Below the pieces are notes generated by a model. That model saw only the letters and a list, made by a program, of their open reading frames with translations, searched no databases and was not told the DNA's origin. Positions 1 to 6,420 of a stretch of DNA of 7,472 bases are shown here, one piece after another. Both the position numbers and the translations under genes were made by a program. The stretch is taken from NCBI GenBank assembly GCA_947168325.1, contig CAMVLN010000075.1, positions 1-7,472 of the forward strand, read 5' to 3'. Numbering within the stretch: position 1 is the stretch's first letter; each line of letters starts with the position of its first letter. This DNA is from an uncultured Elusimicrobia bacterium (GTDB taxonomy: Bacteria > Elusimicrobiota > Endomicrobiia > Endomicrobiales > Endomicrobiaceae).

Positions 1-1118
1 CTAGTTTAGCAGATTTTGCAAATACAGCAAAAAAAGTATCACAATTGAAAGAAATAAAAAAAGATTTAGATGATTTTTTAAAAGAGTTAAATACAATAAA
101 AAAAGATATTTCAACTACAATAGATGTATCTAAACAATTAAAAAATAGTATAACTAATGATGTTAATACAATTTGTGAGAAAATAGCTATTCCTAGTTTA
201 AATATAAAAAATATCTCACAAATGTTATTTGGCAACAAATGGGTTATAAGAGTAGAAAAAGCTATGTATTATTTTTCAATAATAAAACAATATTTGCCAG
301 AAAAGTCTGCTGAAGAAAAAGTAAAGGAAGTAAAACAAAGAGATAAAGGTAGAGATATTCTATTTAAAGAAAAAATATATCCAACATTACTTATTTCAAA
401 AATAAATGTGTCGGGAACAACAACTAAAACAAAAGAAGAGCAAGGTTTGGATTTTGCTGGTTTAATAAAATATATCTCTTCATCTCCCAGTATGGTTAGT
501 GAGCCAATAACTTTAAATATTTCAGGAAATAATAAATTACAAAAATTAGATATTGTAGGAACTTTTGATTATAGAACAAATAATTCAAAAGATTCATTAA
601 AAGTTTCACTTTTTGGGTTATCTGGTAAAGTTTTAAATTTAGAACCAAATGACTATTTGCCTTTAATAGATACAGCAAAATTAAATTTTGTAGGAGATTT
701 TAGTATAAATAATTCAGTGTTTAAATCTGTTGTGAATTTAGATGTTAAAGATATAAAAGAAAAAGATTTGAACTTTATAGATGGTAATTTAAAATATCTA
801 GCACAAGTGACAAACACAATAAAATCTTTTAAGGTTAACTTGTCAGCACAAACTCAAGATAGTGAAAATTTAAATATAAAAATTAAATCAGATATAGATA
901 AAAAACTTTATGATGCAATAAATAAATTGTTTTCTTCTAAAGTTAATGAAGCTAAAGAAAAAATTAAGCAAAAAGTTAATGAGCTTGCACAAGCTAAAGT
1001 TAAAGAAATTGAAAATAGTTTGCAAGGTAAGAAAGATGAATTATTGAAACAAATTAAAGAAAAGATTGGTTTAACAAACGATTTTATTAAGCAGATTGAA
1101 AAAGCCATTAAGAAATAG
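1..1118 (+). CDS. TIGR03545-like envelope protein, 5' end missing
   Basis: The frame is open to the left edge (first full codon at base 3), so this is the last 371 residues of a longer protein; the TTG at 45 is just an internal codon. In order, the fragment has a charged helical stretch (about 1-60), a segment with KGRDILF at 115-121 followed by a hydrophobic strand (YPTLLISKI), a region of alternating polar and hydrophobic residues typical of beta-sheet (about 165-285), and a Lys/Glu-rich probable coiled coil to the C-terminus (about 300-371). The GRD-x-x-F then P-x-x-L-I arrangement recalls the TIGR03545 family, proteins of about 550 residues found in outer-membrane bacteria and often encoded beside a small TIGR03546 membrane protein. 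Function is unknown; the beta region is reminiscent of AsmA-like envelope proteins, which is only an impression. The family call rests on remembered motifs, so confidence is moderate; that it is a real gene is nearly certain. Confidence 0.65.
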   Translation, partial: SLADFANTAKKVSQLKEIKKDLDDFLKELNTIKKDISTTIDVSKQLKNSITNDVNTICEKIAIPSLNIKNISQMLFGNKWVIRVEKAMYYFSIIKQYLPEKSAEEKVKEVKQRDKGRDILFKEKIYPTLLISKINVSGTTTKTKEEQGLDFAGLIKYISSSPSMVSEPITLNISGNNKLQKLDIVGTFDYRTNNSKDSLKVSLFGLSGKVLNLEPNDYLPLIDTAKLNFVGDFSINNSVFKSVVNLDVKDIKEKDLNFIDGNLKYLAQVTNTIKSFKVNLSAQTQDSENLNIKIKSDIDKKLYDAINKLFSSKVNEAKEKIKQKVNELAQAKVKEIENSLQGKKDELLKQIKEKIGLTNDFIKQIEKAIKK

Positions 1119-1120
1119 TG

Positions 1121-1179
1121 TCATATATATGTAAAGGACTACATAGTAATGGGTATAATTTTCATATAAATGTAAAGGA
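1121..1179 (+). repeat. Direct repeat pair in the hydrolase leader, each with a Shine-Dalgarno-like core
   Basis: The 18-base block at 1121-1138 recurs at 1162-1179 with one mismatch (TCATATATATGTAAAGGA against TCATATAAATGTAAAGGA), 41 bases apart. Each copy ends in AAAGGA. The right copy serves as the ribosome binding site of the hydrolase gene. The left copy lies 10 bases before an ATG at 1149 that opens a six-codon frame (MGIIFI) ending at 1169. This is seen directly. A local 41-base duplication is the simplest origin, and any regulatory role for the mini-frame is speculative. A TATAAT hexamer at 1154-1159 lies between the copies but has no recognisable -35 partner. Confidence 0.6.
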
Positions 1180-1189
1180 AATACTTTCC
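1174..1189 (+). promoter_or_regulatory. Hydrolase ribosome binding site inside a small hairpin
   Basis: AAAGGA at 1174-1179 precedes the ATG at 1191 with an 11-base spacer, slightly long. GGAAA (1177-1181) and TTTCC (1185-1189) form a perfect 5-bp inverted repeat around a 3-base loop, so the GGA of the ribosome binding site can be paired. The stem is short and marginally stable, so real sequestration is uncertain. Confidence 0.45.
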
Positions 1190-1190
1190 A

Positions 1191-2558
1191 ATGATAAGAA
1201 ATATTATTAAAAGGGTTTTATTAATTTTTGCAGGTATATTTTTATCTTTAATTTTATTGGAGTGTGGGTTAAGATTAGCAGGTTTTGCTAGTTTCCAATA
1301 TCAACGATACAAAAATAATAAAGTATTAAGACAAAAAAAACAGTATACAATAATGTGTTTGGGGGAGTCTACTACTGCTGGGCAATATCCTATTTGGCTA
1401 CAAGAAATATTAAATAAGAAATATCCAAACAAATTTTCTGTTGTTGATTGTGGAATTAGAGCAACTAACCTTCAAAATATTTTAAAATTGCTTGAAGATA
1501 ATATTAATAAATATAAACCTAATATTGCTATTTGTATGATGGGAATTAATAATAGTTTAACACAAAAAAGAGATGATATTGGTAATATTGAATATATTAA
1601 ACAAAGTAATAACACAAATTTAAAAATTTATAAATTATATTTATTAATTAAGCAACATTTAAAAACTTTAATTCAAAAAGGAAACACTGTTTTTGCAGTA
1701 ATAAATTTTAAAGATGATAATTCATTATTTAAATATGCTAGTTATTTAAAAAAATCTGAAAAAGATAAAGAAAATGAAAAAATATTAAAAAAAATATTAA
1801 AAGATAATCCAAACAATAAAAAAGCTTATGTAGAATTAGCTATATTATATTCTGATTACCTATGTAAACCAGTAATTGCTTATAAAATGGCAAAAAAAGG
1901 GATTGATAAAAATTTTAGTTTTAAAAAGGAATGGTATTATAAAATTATTTTTCAAAATAAACAAAATATTAATGAGTTAAAATACTACATAAATAAAATG
2001 ATAAAAGAAGATTTGTACATATTCAATTTAGATATTAAATATTTTTTATATGGGTATATAAAAGATTTTGTTACTGAAGAACAAAGACAAATTATATTAG
2101 AAATAATAATAAATAACGATAGTAGTGATAGTAGAGAATATGGGTTAATGGCAATAGACAATATGAGGAAGAAAGAATATGAAAAAGCTCAGGAATATTT
2201 TAACAAAGCAGAAGAAAATAGATTAAGTTTTCCAAATAGAGAAACTTATCATTTATACAAATTAATAATAAAAAAAATGATAGATAAAAATATTAAAATA
2301 ATTTGTATGCAGTATCCTGTAAGAAGTATAAAATCTTTACAAGAACAATTGAAAGAAGAACAATATTATAATGAACTTACTTTTATAAGTAATGAAAAAA
2401 TATTTAAAGATGCTTTGATGAAAAAAAGGTATAATGAAATATTTACAGATCAATTTGCTGGAGATTTTGGGCATTGTACAAATTTAGGTAATACAATGAT
2501 TGCAGAAAATATAGTAAAAACTTTAGAAAAGATGTTAAATTTAAAATTAAATACATGA
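1191..2558 (+). CDS. Membrane-anchored SGNH/GDSL-type hydrolase with helical, TPR-like insert
   Basis: This 455-residue protein starts with a signal-anchor helix (about residues 6-24, after basic MIRNIIKR), so the rest should lie outside the cytoplasmic membrane. The SGNH blocks are readable: CLGESTTAG with nucleophile Ser60, Gly88 in DCGIRATN, GINN at 118-121 (block III, oxyanion Asn120), and GDFGHCT near the C-terminus with Asp425 and His428 completing the triad; Asp420 is an alternative acid. SGNH enzymes are esterases, lipases or O-acyl transferases acting on lipids, glycans or peptidoglycan; the substrate cannot be told here. Between blocks III and V lie about 300 residues, much more than in a plain domain of about 200 residues, including TPR-like helix pairs near 194-245 and 325-345. 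The ATG at 1191 is preferred because it gives the complete membrane anchor. The stop overlaps the ATPase ribosome binding site, suggesting one transcript. The 3' end is duplicated in front of thiM. Confidence 0.85.
   Translation: MIRNIIKRVLLIFAGIFLSLILLECGLRLAGFASFQYQRYKNNKVLRQKKQYTIMCLGESTTAGQYPIWLQEILNKKYPNKFSVVDCGIRATNLQNILKLLEDNINKYKPNIAICMMGINNSLTQKRDDIGNIEYIKQSNNTNLKIYKLYLLIKQHLKTLIQKGNTVFAVINFKDDNSLFKYASYLKKSEKDKENEKILKKILKDNPNNKKAYVELAILYSDYLCKPVIAYKMAKKGIDKNFSFKKEWYYKIIFQNKQNINELKYYINKMIKEDLYIFNLDIKYFLYGYIKDFVTEEQRQIILEIIINNDSSDSREYGLMAIDNMRKKEYEKAQEYFNKAEENRLSFPNRETYHLYKLIIKKMIDKNIKIICMQYPVRSIKSLQEQLKEEQYYNELTFISNEKIFKDALMKKRYNEIFTDQFAGDFGHCTNLGNTMIAENIVKTLEKMLNLKLNT
2498..2530 (+). 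repeat. 33-bp direct repeat, left copy (inside the hydrolase 3' end)
   Basis: This stretch encodes the last base of Met435 codon and then IAENIVKTLEK at the hydrolase C-terminus. It is identical base for base to 5479-5511, 2981 bp downstream. After the exact part the two copies diverge but still match at 9 of the next 13 bases. The two copies bracket the entire ATPase gene. Confidence 0.9.
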
Positions 2559-2563
2559 GGAAA
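2557..2563 (+). promoter_or_regulatory. ATPase ribosome binding site overlapping the hydrolase stop codon
   Basis: GAGGAAA begins within the TGA stop (2556-2558) of the hydrolase gene and lies 4 bases before the ATG at 2568 (7 from the GAGG core). It is the best Shine-Dalgarno match in the window, fixes the ATPase start, and suggests translational coupling of the two genes. Confidence 0.75.
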
Positions 2564-2567
2564 CAAT

Positions 2568-5291
2568 ATGGGAAAAAAAGTCACAACAAAACAAAATCAA
2601 AAATTTTGGCATAGTATAGAGGTTAATGATGTATTAAAAGAGTTTAACACTAATATACAAACTGGTCTTAAATCTAGTGAAATAGAAGATAGACAACAGA
2701 AATATGGAAAGAATGTGTTAACACAGAAAAAAGGTGACGGGCCTATAAAAAGATTTTTTTTACAATTTCATAATTGTTTATTATATGTGTTGATAGTTTC
2801 TGGCTTTGTTACTTTATTTTTGCACGAGTGGGCAGACTGTATTGTAATTTTTGGTGTAGTGTTAGTTAATGCTATTGTAGGTTTTGTTCAAGAATCAAAG
2901 GCACTAAAATCTTTAGAAGCACTTGCAAAATCAATGACGACACAAGCTGTAGTTTTAAGAGATGGTCAAAGAATGCATATAGATTCTTCTGAAGTTGTTC
3001 CTGGTGATATTTTATATTTTATTTCTGGAGATAAAGTTGCTGCAGATATAAAACTTATTTCGTCAAGAGAATTACAAATTAACGAATCTGCTTTAACAGG
3101 GGAATCTTTGCCGGTAGAAAAAAATATAAATACATTACCGTCTTCAACTGTTCTTGCAGATAGGAAAAATATGTTGTATGCTTCAACACTTGTAACTTAT
3201 GGTAGTGGTAAAGGAATAGTTGTATCTACTGGTGATAATACAGAAATTGGGAAAATTTCTCAGCTAATTTCTTCTACAGATGCACTTGATACCCCTCTTA
3301 CACAAAAAATGTCGAAATTTAGTACATTTTTAGTTTATTTAATTATGTCTATGGCAATGGTTACTTTTATAGTTGGGATAGTTTATGGACAACCTTGGAA
3401 ATTAATGTTTACTGCAGCTATCGGGCTTGCAGTTGCAGCAATTCCTGAAGGGTTACCTGCGGCAATGACTATAACACTTGCTATAGGTGTTTCTAGAATG
3501 TCTAGAAAAAAAGCTATTATTAGAAAACTTCCTGCAGTAGAAACACTTGGTAGCACAACAGTAATTTGTTCAGATAAAACAGGGACACTTACAGAAAATC
3601 AAATGACAGTTGTAGAACTGTTTACTGATGGTCAAATATTTGAAGTTTCTGGAACAGGATACAGTTTTGATGGAAAAATAAAAGTAAAGGAAACTAATAC
3701 TATTGTAGGGTTAGAATATTCTAAATCATTTAAATTATGTTTACAAGCAGGTTATTTATGCAACGATTCAAAAATAATTTCTATTGATGGAAGAAACGAT
3801 GTTCAAGGGGATCCAACAGAAGGGGCATTAATAGTTTCAGGAGCTAAAGCAAAACTTAATAATGAACTTATAGAAGAATTCCCCAAACTTGATACTATAC
3901 CTTTTGAATCTCAATATCAGTATATGGCAACACTACATAACAATGGCAACACAAACATTGCTTTTATAAAAGGAGCATTGGAAAAAATTACAGCTATGTG
4001 TTCCTATATGCTTGATGAAAAAGGAAACAAAATTGAATTTAATAAAGAACAAATATTGAAAGTTGCAAATGATATGGCAGCAAGAGGTTTGAGAGTTTTA
4101 TGTTTTGCATATAAAGATATAGATTCAAATATTTCTCAAATTAAACATGAAGATATACTAACAGGATTAACTTTTGTAGGTCTTCAAGCAATGATAGATC
4201 CAGCAAGACCTGAAGTTATTGAAGCAGTCAAAAAGTGCCATAGTGCAGGAATTAGAATAAAAATGATTACAGGTGACCATGCTTTAACCGCTTCTGCAAT
4301 TGCAAAAGCTATAGGTATAGTTAAAGGTGAAAAACCAAACTATACTGCAATAACAGGGAAAGAACTTGAACAATATGATGATGAACAATTAAAAGATATA
4401 GCAACAAACTATTCTGTTTTTGCAAGGGTAACACCTGAACAAAAGTTAAGACTGGTAAGAGCATTACAGTCTAGAAACAACATCGTTGCAATGACAGGTG
4501 ATGGAGTAAATGATGCTCCTGCACTTAAACAAGCAAACATAGGTATAGCTATGGGTATTACAGGAACAGAAGTTGCAAAAGAATCTGCAGATATGGTTTT
4601 AACTGACGATAATTTTGCATCAATAGTTGCAGCAGTTGAAGAAGGAAGAGGTGTTTTTGATAATATAAGAAAATTTATTATTTGGACTTTACCTACAAAT
4701 ATGGCACAAGGTTTTGCTATGATGGTAGCAATATTTTTAAATAGAACACAATTACCTATTTTACCTGCACAGATTCTTTGGATAAATATGTCGACAGCTT
4801 TATTTTTGGGAATGATGTTGTCTTTTGAACCAAAAGAAGAAGGTATAATGGATAGACAACCTTTAGATCCAAAAATGAAAATTATGGATGGAATTTTTTG
4901 GTATAGGCTTATGATAATAAGTATTTTAATTGTTAGTGGGGTTTTTGTATTATTTGATTATGAACTCTCACATGGTGCGACACTTGAACAAGCAAGGGGT
5001 GTAGCAGTTTCAGTATTTATAGTTTGCCAAAGTATGTATTTATTAAATTGTCGTTCAATGTCTAGATCTATGTTTAGTTTAGGACTTTTTTCAAATCCAT
5101 ATATATGGCTTGGAATATTTATAATGTTTGCTACACAATTTATATTTTTGTATGTTTCACCAGTAAACAATTTTTTCTCAGTTACAGCAATAGGAGTATC
5201 TTCTTGGATAAGACTTTTTATTTTAGGATTTATAGTTTATGGGGTTATAGAAACAAGCAAGTTTATAGGAAATATTGTAAGGAAGAAGTAA
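2568..5291 (+). CDS. P2-type (Ca2+-ATPase-like) cation-transporting P-type ATPase
   Basis: This complete 907-residue ion pump hydrolyses ATP to move a cation across the cytoplasmic membrane. The order matches P2-type ATPases: cation-ATPase N-terminal domain (about 12-65), TM1-2 (about 68-107), actuator domain with PGD (145-147) and TGES (177-180), TM3-4 with PEGL (293-296), phosphorylation motif CSDKTGTLT with Asp336, nucleotide domain with KGA (468-470), MIDPARPEV (542-550), MITGDH (566-571), TGDGVNDAP (643-651), then a C-terminal bundle of about six helices from 703. By alignment to SERCA, Glu294 matches Glu309, Asn711 matches Asn768 and Asn740 matches Asn796. Gln714 stands where SERCA has Glu771, and Ala744 where it has Asp800. 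The ILWINMSTA segment resembles the bacterial CtpF-like group. Because two Ca2+ ligands differ, the ion is left unspecified. No cytosolic metal-binding domain or CPC motif is present, excluding the heavy-metal P1B class. It starts 9 bp after the hydrolase gene. Confidence 0.93.
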   Translation: MGKKVTTKQNQKFWHSIEVNDVLKEFNTNIQTGLKSSEIEDRQQKYGKNVLTQKKGDGPIKRFFLQFHNCLLYVLIVSGFVTLFLHEWADCIVIFGVVLVNAIVGFVQESKALKSLEALAKSMTTQAVVLRDGQRMHIDSSEVVPGDILYFISGDKVAADIKLISSRELQINESALTGESLPVEKNINTLPSSTVLADRKNMLYASTLVTYGSGKGIVVSTGDNTEIGKISQLISSTDALDTPLTQKMSKFSTFLVYLIMSMAMVTFIVGIVYGQPWKLMFTAAIGLAVAAIPEGLPAAMTITLAIGVSRMSRKKAIIRKLPAVETLGSTTVICSDKTGTLTENQMTVVELFTDGQIFEVSGTGYSFDGKIKVKETNTIVGLEYSKSFKLCLQAGYLCNDSKIISIDGRNDVQGDPTEGALIVSGAKAKLNNELIEEFPKLDTIPFESQYQYMATLHNNGNTNIAFIKGALEKITAMCSYMLDEKGNKIEFNKEQILKVANDMAARGLRVLCFAYKDIDSNISQIKHEDILTGLTFVGLQAMIDPARPEVIEAVKKCHSAGIRIKMITGDHALTASAIAKAIGIVKGEKPNYTAITGKELEQYDDEQLKDIATNYSVFARVTPEQKLRLVRALQSRNNIVAMTGDGVNDAPALKQANIGIAMGITGTEVAKESADMVLTDDNFASIVAAVEEGRGVFDNIRKFIIWTLPTNMAQGFAMMVAIFLNRTQLPILPAQILWINMSTALFLGMMLSFEPKEEGIMDRQPLDPKMKIMDGIFWYRLMIISILIVSGVFVLFDYELSHGATLEQARGVAVSVFIVCQSMYLLNCRSMSRSMFSLGLFSNPYIWLGIFIMFATQFIFLYVSPVNNFFSVTAIGVSSWIRLFILGFIVYGVIETSKFIGNIVRKK

Positions 5292-5341
5292 ATTAGTTAA
5301 AAAAGTTAAATGTTAAAGATTATTATTGATTTTATTAGAAA

Positions 5342-5369
5342 TTGTAAATTATTTATCAAGTAATATAGT
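5342..5369 (+). promoter_or_regulatory. Possible promoter for thiM
   Basis: TTGTAA (5342-5347) and TATAGT (5364-5369) are separated by 16 bases in the gap after the ATPase gene. In DNA this rich in A and T such matches arise easily, so this is only a candidate. It would give a leader of roughly 160 bases before thiM. No TPP-riboswitch core is recognisable in that leader. Confidence 0.22.
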
Positions 5370-5408
5370 ATAAAACCCTAAAATTAATATACTTAAATAT
5401 TTTTATGA

Positions 5409-5431
5409 TTATAATTATATGTTAATTATAA
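5409..5431. other. All-A/T inverted repeat between the ATPase gene and thiM
   Basis: TTATAATTA (5409-5417) and TAATTATAA (5423-5431) form a perfect 9-bp inverted repeat with a 5-base loop. It has no G or C in the stem and is not followed by a T tract on the + strand, so it is not a convincing intrinsic terminator. It could be a weak hairpin, a palindromic protein-binding site or chance in A/T-rich DNA. Confidence 0.35.
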
Positions 5432-5478
5432 AAATAATTGTAAGATAGAACTTATTGCTTTGTCTTTGTTTTACAAAA

Positions 5479-5511
5479 GATTGCAGAAAATATAGTAAAA
5501 ACTTTAGAAAA
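5479..5511 (+). repeat. 33-bp direct repeat, right copy (in front of thiM)
   Basis: This is an exact match to 2498-2530 in the hydrolase gene, lying between the ATPase gene and thiM. Similarity stops within a few bases on the left (TACAA is shared after allowing gaps) and fades on the right. Together with the left copy it flanks a 2.9-kb interval containing only the end of the hydrolase gene, the ATPase gene and about 190 bp of A/T-rich DNA. Confidence 0.9.
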
Positions 5512-5536
5512 TATATTATGTTTAAGAGGTAATTGA
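5480..5536 (+). pseudogene. Remnant of a hydrolase (SGNH) gene C-terminus
   Basis: Read in the same frame as the hydrolase gene, these bases give IAENIVKTLENILCLRGN and then TGA at 5534-5536, one base before the thiM ATG. The first eleven residues are identical to the hydrolase C-terminus and the next few remain similar (NIL against KML). Upstream the frame stays open only to a TAA at 5441 and shows no hydrolase similarity, so no functional protein is expected. It is either the tail of a second, deleted hydrolase gene or the displaced original tail of the present one. Its last codons contain the thiM ribosome binding site AAGAGG (5524-5529). Confidence 0.6.
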
Positions 5537-5537
5537 A

Positions 5538-6332
5538 ATGGAAAAAATCTTTGAAAGATTACAAAAAGTAAAAAGTATAGCACCATTAATTCATCACATT
5601 ACTAACTATGTGACAGTTAGAGATTGTGCTGATATTACAAAATGTTTTGGAGCTTCACCTGTAATGGCTGATGCCATTGAAGAAGTTCAAGAGATGGCAA
5701 ATATTGCAAATGCACTTGTTTTAAATATAGGAACTTTAAATAGTAACATTATAGAATCAATGAAAGTTGCAGGTAAACAAGCTAATAAAAAACAAATTCC
5801 AGTAGTTCTAGATATTTGTGGAGTAGGTGCAACAAGTTTTAGAAACAATAAAGCAAAAGAGCTTTTGTCATCAATAAAAATAACAGTGTTGAAAGGTAAT
5901 GTTTCTGAAATAGCTGCAATTGCAGGATTTGAAACTCAAACTAAAGGTGTTGATGCAGGGTCTGTTGAAACAAATATAATAGAATTAGCAAAAGGTTTGG
6001 CAACAAAATTAAATGTTGTAGTAGTAATTACAGGTGCTGAAGATATTGTATCTAACGGTAAAGATACATATATAGTAAAAAATGGTTGTGCTAAAATGGG
6101 TAATATTGTTGGGACAGGTTGTATGTCTTCATCAATTGTTGGAACTTTCTGTGCGATTGAAAAAGATTATGCATTGGCTTGTGTATCTGCTTTAGTATGT
6201 TTTGAAATTGTAGCTGAACTTGCTCAAAAAGAGGCTATTGGTTTAGGAACTTTTAAATTAAAATTGTTTGATAAAGTTTCAAGTTTAAATGAAAGTGTAA
6301 TAAATGAAATGAAAAATTTTACATTAATATAA
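5538..6332 (+). CDS. thiM: Hydroxyethylthiazole kinase
   Basis: ThiM (EC 2.7.1.50) phosphorylates 4-methyl-5-(2-hydroxyethyl)thiazole with ATP, letting the cell salvage the thiazole half of thiamine. The 264-residue length is normal for this ribokinase-fold, usually trimeric enzyme. Visible family motifs are HHITNYVT (19-26), FGASPVMAD (37-45), LVLNIGTLN (60-68), VVLDICGVGAT (89-99), KGNVSEI (119-125), KGVD (136-139), VVITGAED (162-169) and GTGCMSS (192-198) with conserved Cys195. The usual VLDP is VLDI here, a local variant not expected to abolish the fold. The ATG at 5538 has AAGAGG 8 bases upstream and begins right at the family N-terminus. thiD and thiE are not next to it, so the rest of the salvage route must be elsewhere or absent. 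The upstream gap holds a hydrolase remnant and no visible TPP riboswitch. Confidence 0.95.
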   Translation: MEKIFERLQKVKSIAPLIHHITNYVTVRDCADITKCFGASPVMADAIEEVQEMANIANALVLNIGTLNSNIIESMKVAGKQANKKQIPVVLDICGVGATSFRNNKAKELLSSIKITVLKGNVSEIAAIAGFETQTKGVDAGSVETNIIELAKGLATKLNVVVVITGAEDIVSNGKDTYIVKNGCAKMGNIVGTGCMSSSIVGTFCAIEKDYALACVSALVCFEIVAELAQKEAIGLGTFKLKLFDKVSSLNESVINEMKNFTLI

Positions 6333-6340
6333 AATATATG

Positions 6341-6349
6341 TGCTATAAT
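6341..6349 (+). promoter_or_regulatory. Extended -10 promoter for nadA
   Basis: TGCTATAAT is a perfect extended -10 element (TG-n-TATAAT), 8 bases after the end of thiM. No good -35 hexamer sits at 17 bases; TTTACA at 6318-6323 is 20 bases away, but extended -10 promoters depend less on a -35. Transcription would begin near 6356, giving a leader of about 140 bases before nadA. Two copies of AAAATATAT (6331-6339 and 6358-6366) flank the element. This suggests nadA has its own promoter, separate from thiM. Confidence 0.5.
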
Positions 6350-6396
6350 GTACAGTCAAAATATATAGCTTATTTGAGAAAAGTTGAGTTTTTTAG

Positions 6397-6420
6397 AAAT
6401 ATGGATATTTTGGAAATATC
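6397..6420 (+). other. Hairpin with alternative pairing in the nadA leader
   Basis: GATATTT (6404-6410) pairs perfectly with AAATATC (6414-6420) around a TGG loop. The same central bases can instead pair with an upstream AAATA (6397-6401) as a 5-bp stem. The two pairings exclude each other. The stems are nearly all A/T and are not followed by a T tract, so this is neither a clear terminator nor a recognised riboswitch; chance pairing is quite possible. Confidence 0.3.

Noticed and set aside
45..47. TTG at 45 as the start of the first gene
   Set aside because: The frame continues without a stop to the left edge and there is no ribosome binding site in front of it, so the gene is truncated by the window.
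496..678. Minus-strand frames of 60-81 codons at 496-678, 908-1108, 4958-5170 and 6674-6919
   Set aside because: All are antisense shadows within strongly supported + strand genes and encode low-complexity peptides expected from A/T-rich DNA.
1251..1270. Lipoprotein signal in the hydrolase N-terminus around Cys25
   Set aside because: The residues before the cysteine are LLE, which does not fit the lipobox; a signal-anchor helix explains the segment better.
5105..5296. Open frame of 63 codons overlapping the 3' end of the ATPase gene on the same strand
   Set aside because: It lies almost wholly within the ATPase reading frame, which carries clear membrane helices there; the alternative peptide has no recognisable features or good ribosome binding site.
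5296..5317. Three GTTAAA copies at 5296, 5305 and 5312
   Set aside because: Spacing is irregular (9 and 7 bases) and the motif is simple in such A/T-rich DNA; no array or binding site can be argued.
5292..5478. Intrinsic terminator after the ATPase gene
   Set aside because: The only clear stem (5409-5431) is purely A/T with no following T run, so it does not meet the usual requirements.
5292..5537. TPP riboswitch in front of thiM
   Set aside because: I looked for the conserved CTGAGA core and the paired arms typical of the THI element and found neither.
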